From assembly GCF_011927955.1 (NCBI RefSeq), contig NZ_JAATJN010000001.1, forward strand, positions 1,612,001-1,676,000: 64,000 nt of DNA. Reading direction: 5' to 3'. This stretch comes from Brevibacterium marinum (GTDB lineage Bacteria; Actinomycetota; Actinomycetes; Actinomycetales; Brevibacteriaceae). The notes beneath the pieces were generated by a model. The model was not told where the DNA came from and searched no databases. It saw only the letters and a program-made list of their open reading frames with translations. Positions 61,069-64,000 of the stretch are shown piece after piece (the first letter of the stretch is position 1; every line of letters starts with the position of its first letter). Position numbers and translations under genes: made by a program.

Positions 61069-61860
61069 TCAGCTGTGTGGGGACGGCCGGCGAGACAGCA
61101 TCGACGTCACGCGCATGCGATCGGAGTTGATCCATACGTCCGAATACTCGATCGCCCGCCCGCCTGCAAGATAGCTCACCTGCTGCAGGTACTGCACCGG
61201 GGCCCCGGTCGGAAGTTGCAGCGCATCGGCGACCTCCGCGTCGGCGGCCTGGGCGATGAATGTCCTGCGAGCAGTCGTCACCGCCTTGCCGAAGTCGTCT
61301 TCGAGGGTTCCGAACAAGCTTGCCGAGCTGAAGTCAGTCGCCTCGATCCCGGGGGCGAGATCGGCCCGTACGAAATTGACCAGGTAGGCGACGGGGCCTT
61401 CGGGCGTTGACCGGATGCGGCGGAGAACGAGAACGGGGTCCGTGGGGTCGATGTCGAGCAGACCGGCTACAGTGCCCGGCGCGCGATTCAACTCCGAGCC
61501 CAGCACAGTGACATCCGAGGTGATTCCGCGTGCGGCGAAGTCTTCGGACAGAGTCGTCAGGTCCTGAGCCAGCGCCGGTTCGACCTGCTCTGCGGTGACA
61601 AAGGTCCCCCTGCCGCGCACCTGGACAAGCCGGCCTTCGGCGATGAGTGCACCCAGCGCTTTGCGCAGCGTCCCCCGGGAGACCCCGAACTCGGCTGCCA
61701 GTTCCGGTTCGGGTTTGAGCCTGTAGTGAGCCGGCCAAATTCCTAGCGTCACGCGCTCGCGGATCACCTCGGCGATCTGGAAATGGAGCGGAACTGGTGC
61801 CGACCGATCGATGGTCAAGCCCGTCGTCGTCGCCACTTCTGTTCCCCTCGCTGTCGTCAT
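61069..61860 (-). CDS. GntR family regulator with UTRA domain
   Basis: 263 residues. Winged helix-turn-helix at about 20-88 (PVPLHFQIAEVIRERVTLGI, LAAEFGVSRGTLRKALGALI, LVQVRGRGTFV). The C-terminal UTRA effector domain covers about 105-255 (LRRIRSTPEGPVAYLVNFV), placing it in the HutC subfamily, whose members bind sugars or related metabolites. It is divergent from the ribokinase gene, with a palindromic AT-rich region between, so it is the probable repressor of the nucleoside operon and of itself. The ATG at 61860 has AGGAAGAG 4-5 bp upstream. Confidence 0.9.
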   Translation of the reverse strand: MTTARGTEVATTTGLTIDRSAPVPLHFQIAEVIRERVTLGIWPAHYRLKPEPELAAEFGVSRGTLRKALGALIAEGRLVQVRGRGTFVTAEQVEPALAQDLTTLSEDFAARGITSDVTVLGSELNRAPGTVAGLLDIDPTDPVLVLRRIRSTPEGPVAYLVNFVRADLAPGIEATDFSSASLFGTLEDDFGKAVTTARRTFIAQAADAEVADALQLPTGAPVQYLQQVSYLAGGRAIEYSDVWINSDRMRVTSMLSRRPSPHS

Positions 61861-61914
61861 ACGCTCTTCCTGTTGAACCTGCGACTGCCTTGACGCCGTA
61901 GCGTGGTTCACATA

Positions 61915-61946
61915 TGTTCATCATTGTACATAGACATATATGAACA
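61915..61946. promoter_or_regulatory. Inverted-repeat operator candidate between gntR-type gene and ribokinase
   Basis: TGTTCAT (61915-61921) and its complement ATGAACA (61940-61946) enclose an AT-rich stretch containing TGTACATAGACA (61925-61936), a TGT...ACA dyad like those bound by HutC-type GntR proteins. The right arm ends just before the AAAGGGG ribosome site of ribokinase. Confidence 0.6.
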
Positions 61947-61957
61947 AAGGGGTGACG

Positions 61958-62953
61958 ATGAAGATCGCGGTTGTCGGCAGCTACGGCGTCGGCGAGACGA
62001 TGCGCACGAAGCGCTTCCCTGGTCCCGGCGAAACAATGACAGGAGGAGTGCTCACTGTCGGCCACGGCGGCAAGGGGGCGAATCAGGCCATTGCCGTCCG
62101 TCGCCTCGGCGTCGAAGTCTCTCTGCTCACCGCCATCGGTGACGACGCATCGGCCGAACGGGCGATCAATCTGTGGGACAGCGAAGGCATCGAGACCTCG
62201 CAGGTACTCAGGGTCGACGGCGCCAAGACGATGACAGGAATGATCATCGTCGACGACGAGGCCGAGAACCGGATCGTCATCGCCCCGGGCGCCCTCGACC
62301 ACTTCTCTGCGTCCGATGTCCGTGCCAGGGCAGAGGCGATCGAATCCGCAGACGCGCTCATCGTCTGCCTCGAGATTCCGATCGACGCCGCCTGTGAGGC
62401 ACTGAGGATCGGCCACGAGGCGGGCCTGCTCACCGTGCTCAACCCAGCTCCGGCGGCTCCGGTCCCCGCCGAGGTCCTCTCCTGCGTCGATGTCATCACG
62501 CCGAACTTCTCCGAAGCGCGAGCCCTCCTCAGTGATGACAGCGGTGCGAGTGATTCGAGTGATGCGGGCGATGAGACATCCGCCCCCGGAGCCGCACGGG
62601 AAGAGGACGCAGTAGAGCTCGCGGCCGCTCTGCACACCGCCACCGGCTGCCGGGTCGTCTTGACCCACGGAGGAGACGGGAGCATCGTCGCCGACGCCCA
62701 CGGTGTGCGCACCGTCGCGCCCCATCCTCCCACCGATCTCGTCGACACCACCGGTGCCGGCGATTCCTTCACCGGGGCGCTGACAGTCGCCCTGCTCGAA
62801 GGCGATGACCTCGAGACCGCCGCTGTGCGTGCAGCCGAAGTCGGATCGTATGTCGTCGCTCGGCAGGAGGTCATCCCAGCCCTGCCGCATCGCAGCGAAC
62901 TCTCCGAGCGACTGTGGTCGCAGCAAACTCAGCACGACACCACCGAAAGCTGA
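61958..62953 (+). CDS. rbsK: Ribokinase-family (PfkB) sugar kinase
   Basis: 331 residues. N-terminal GHGGKGANQAIAVRRLG (about residues 35-51) is the sugar-binding signature and DTTGAGDSFTGALTVALLE (about 267-285) is the catalytic Asp/anion hole motif. Between them is a Ser/Asp/Gly/Glu-rich loop (about residues 192-220) longer than usual. The enzyme should phosphorylate ribose to ribose-5-phosphate after nucleoside hydrolysis. AAAGGGG precedes the ATG by 5 bp; an ATG at 61940 is rejected since it lies in the operator. Deoxyribokinase activity is also possible given deoC next to it. Confidence 0.9.
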   Translation: MKIAVVGSYGVGETMRTKRFPGPGETMTGGVLTVGHGGKGANQAIAVRRLGVEVSLLTAIGDDASAERAINLWDSEGIETSQVLRVDGAKTMTGMIIVDDEAENRIVIAPGALDHFSASDVRARAEAIESADALIVCLEIPIDAACEALRIGHEAGLLTVLNPAPAAPVPAEVLSCVDVITPNFSEARALLSDDSGASDSSDAGDETSAPGAAREEDAVELAAALHTATGCRVVLTHGGDGSIVADAHGVRTVAPHPPTDLVDTTGAGDSFTGALTVALLEGDDLETAAVRAAEVGSYVVARQEVIPALPHRSELSERLWSQQTQHDTTES

Positions 62954-63057
62954 GTCCGGCACCGGCACCGCCACGCACTGACTACGACACCATCGCACCA
63001 AGGATCTCACGGACCCACTGGCCCCACCGATCCGACATCACAGGAAGAAGAACAGAT

Positions 63058-63759
63058 ATGGCAGACACCGATTTCGCATCCCTGAGCTCTCGTGAGCTCG
63101 CCCCCTACATCCAGCACACCAAGATCTCCGTCGGCATCACCAGGGATGAGATTATCGCCCATGCGCAGGAGGCCGTCGAATACGGTTTCGGTGCGGCTAT
63201 GGTCCCGGGATCCTGGGTGAAGACGGTGGCGGACACGCTCAAGGGCACCGGTGTGCCCGTCGCCACCGCCCTCGACTTCCCCACCGTAGGTGTGACGTCG
63301 AGTGCAGGCAAAGCCGCCGAAGCGACCGAGCTGGTCCGCCTCGGCGCCGACCAGATCGACATCGGAGTCCAGATCGGCTGGCTCAAGAGCGGCGACTTCC
63401 ACGCCTTCCGTGATGACATCGCCGGAGTGGTCAACGCCGCGGGTGTACCGATCAAGGTCATGCTCGAACTGCCCCTGCTGACCGAAGACGAGAAGAAGGC
63501 CGCCATCGAACTCAGCCTCGAAGCAGGCGTCTCCTATCTGAAGAACGCCAGCTCAGGAGCAATCGAGACGGCTTCTCCGGCGAATATCCGCTACCTCGTC
63601 GAGCGCAGCCCCGAAGTCGTGCTCGTCAAAGCGTCGGGGGGCATCAAGAACCGCGACCAGGTTGTCGAGCTGCTCCAGGCCGGTGCGGCCTGCGCTGGGA
63701 CGAGTGCGGGCATCGAGATCATCACCAACAGCACATCTTCTGAGACCGCCAGCTACTGA
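63058..63759 (+). CDS. deoC: Deoxyribose-phosphate aldolase
   Basis: 233 residues, TIM-barrel class I aldolase. Features are YGFGAAMVPGSWV, ALDFPTVGVTSSAGKAAE, GADQIDIGVQIGWLKSG with conserved Asp, KVMLELPLLTEDEK (Schiff-base Lys of the V-K-V/I-M-x-E type) and VLVKASGGIKNRDQV with the second Lys. It cleaves deoxyribose-5-phosphate to glyceraldehyde-3-phosphate and acetaldehyde. AGGAAGAAG lies upstream. It is the second gene of the nucleoside operon, 104 bp after ribokinase. Confidence 0.93.
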   Translation: MADTDFASLSSRELAPYIQHTKISVGITRDEIIAHAQEAVEYGFGAAMVPGSWVKTVADTLKGTGVPVATALDFPTVGVTSSAGKAAEATELVRLGADQIDIGVQIGWLKSGDFHAFRDDIAGVVNAAGVPIKVMLELPLLTEDEKKAAIELSLEAGVSYLKNASSGAIETASPANIRYLVERSPEVVLVKASGGIKNRDQVVELLQAGAACAGTSAGIEIITNSTSSETASY

Positions 63760-63807
63760 GAGCAACTGACGCCGACATCTCGTCGACGACGCCGAGAAGG
63801 GACTGCT

Positions 63808-64000
63808 ATGACACGATGCATCATCATCGACACAGACACCGCCCAGGACGACTGCATCGCCCTGCTCGTGGGTCTCCTCGATCAAGAATCCGCGCTTGAA
63901 GCAATCACCATGGTGGCCGGGAATGTGGGGTTCACCCGTCAGGTGCACAATGCCCACATGACGCTCAGCGTCGCCGGCCGCCTCGGCGAAGTGCCAATCC
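63808..64000 (+). CDS. Nucleoside hydrolase, 5' part (cut by window end)
   Basis: 64 residues visible. IIIDTDTAQDDCIALLVGLL is the calcium-binding Asp cluster at the N terminus of inosine/uridine-preferring nucleoside hydrolases (usual form DTDPGxDDAxAL), and ITMVAGNVGF follows as in the family. It would release ribose from nucleosides, feeding the ribokinase upstream. GAGAAGGGA precedes the ATG at 63808. The rest of the gene lies beyond the window. Confidence 0.85.
   Translation, partial: MTRCIIIDTDTAQDDCIALLVGLLDQESALEAITMVAGNVGFTRQVHNAHMTLSVAGRLGEVPI

Noticed and set aside
1..64000. CRISPR array, tRNA or rRNA genes, phage defence island
   Set aside because: No regular spaced repeats, tRNA-like cloverleaf ends or known defence gene sets were seen apart from the single toxin-antitoxin pair.

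Overview
The window is high-GC actinobacterial chromosome. Ku beside a three-domain LigD, a pyruvylated-teichoic-acid-type wall polymer cluster, PepSY and DUF2795 small proteins, a PaoABC-like molybdoenzyme and many GTG/TTG or leaderless starts suggest Brevibacterium or a close relative. That is an inference from gene content, not from a database search. No rRNA, tRNA or CRISPR array was seen.

Layout. 1-5.9 kb: the 3' end of a membrane protein gene, an MHS-type MFS transporter, and the divergent NHEJ pair Ku/LigD. 6-10.3 kb: a stress-type patch with two SDR oxidoreductases, two tiny proteins, an FAD-dependent pyridine nucleotide-disulphide reductase and a flavin-reductase-like protein. 10.4-16.5 kb: a molybdenum hydroxylase locus (XdhC; MocA-like; Mo, FAD and 2Fe-2S subunits; XRE-cupin regulator). 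16.6-23.8 kb: malate dehydrogenase with a hairpin in its leader, an IS630 scrap, a DUF998 protein, a secreted GDPD, a ParD-like/zeta toxin-antitoxin pair bracketed by imperfect 42-bp repeats, a PepSY lipoprotein, DUF2795, and an acyl-CoA ligase.

23.9-49.6 kb is the most distinctive region. It is a wall polyol-phosphate polymer (teichoic acid) cluster: two TagE-like GT4 enzymes, three CDP-glycerol-type polyol-phosphate transferases, TagD, a CDP-alcohol phosphatidyltransferase, a GT2, an acyltransferase with an SGNH domain, three polysaccharide pyruvyl transferase proteins (one an 886-residue fusion), a TarI/IspD-like cytidylyltransferase coupled to an extended SDR, and a QueC-like PP-loop protein of unknown role. 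At its right edge a 998-bp IS5-family element has cut a second GT2 gene in two. The two halves rejoin exactly in frame when the element and one TTA target copy are removed. The gene set fits a pyruvylated poly(polyol phosphate), possibly the mannitol teichoic acid described chemically in Brevibacterium.

49.9-56.2 kb: an XRE-TetR fusion regulator followed by a dipeptide-type ABC importer whose two ATPases are fused. 56.2-60.8 kb: a DAACS symporter lacking the acidic-substrate residues, an IS256-type scrap, and a complete class I P450 system (3Fe-4S ferredoxin, ferredoxin reductase, P450). 61-64 kb: a GntR/UTRA regulator divergent from a nucleoside/pentose operon (ribokinase, DeoC, nucleoside hydrolase cut by the window end).
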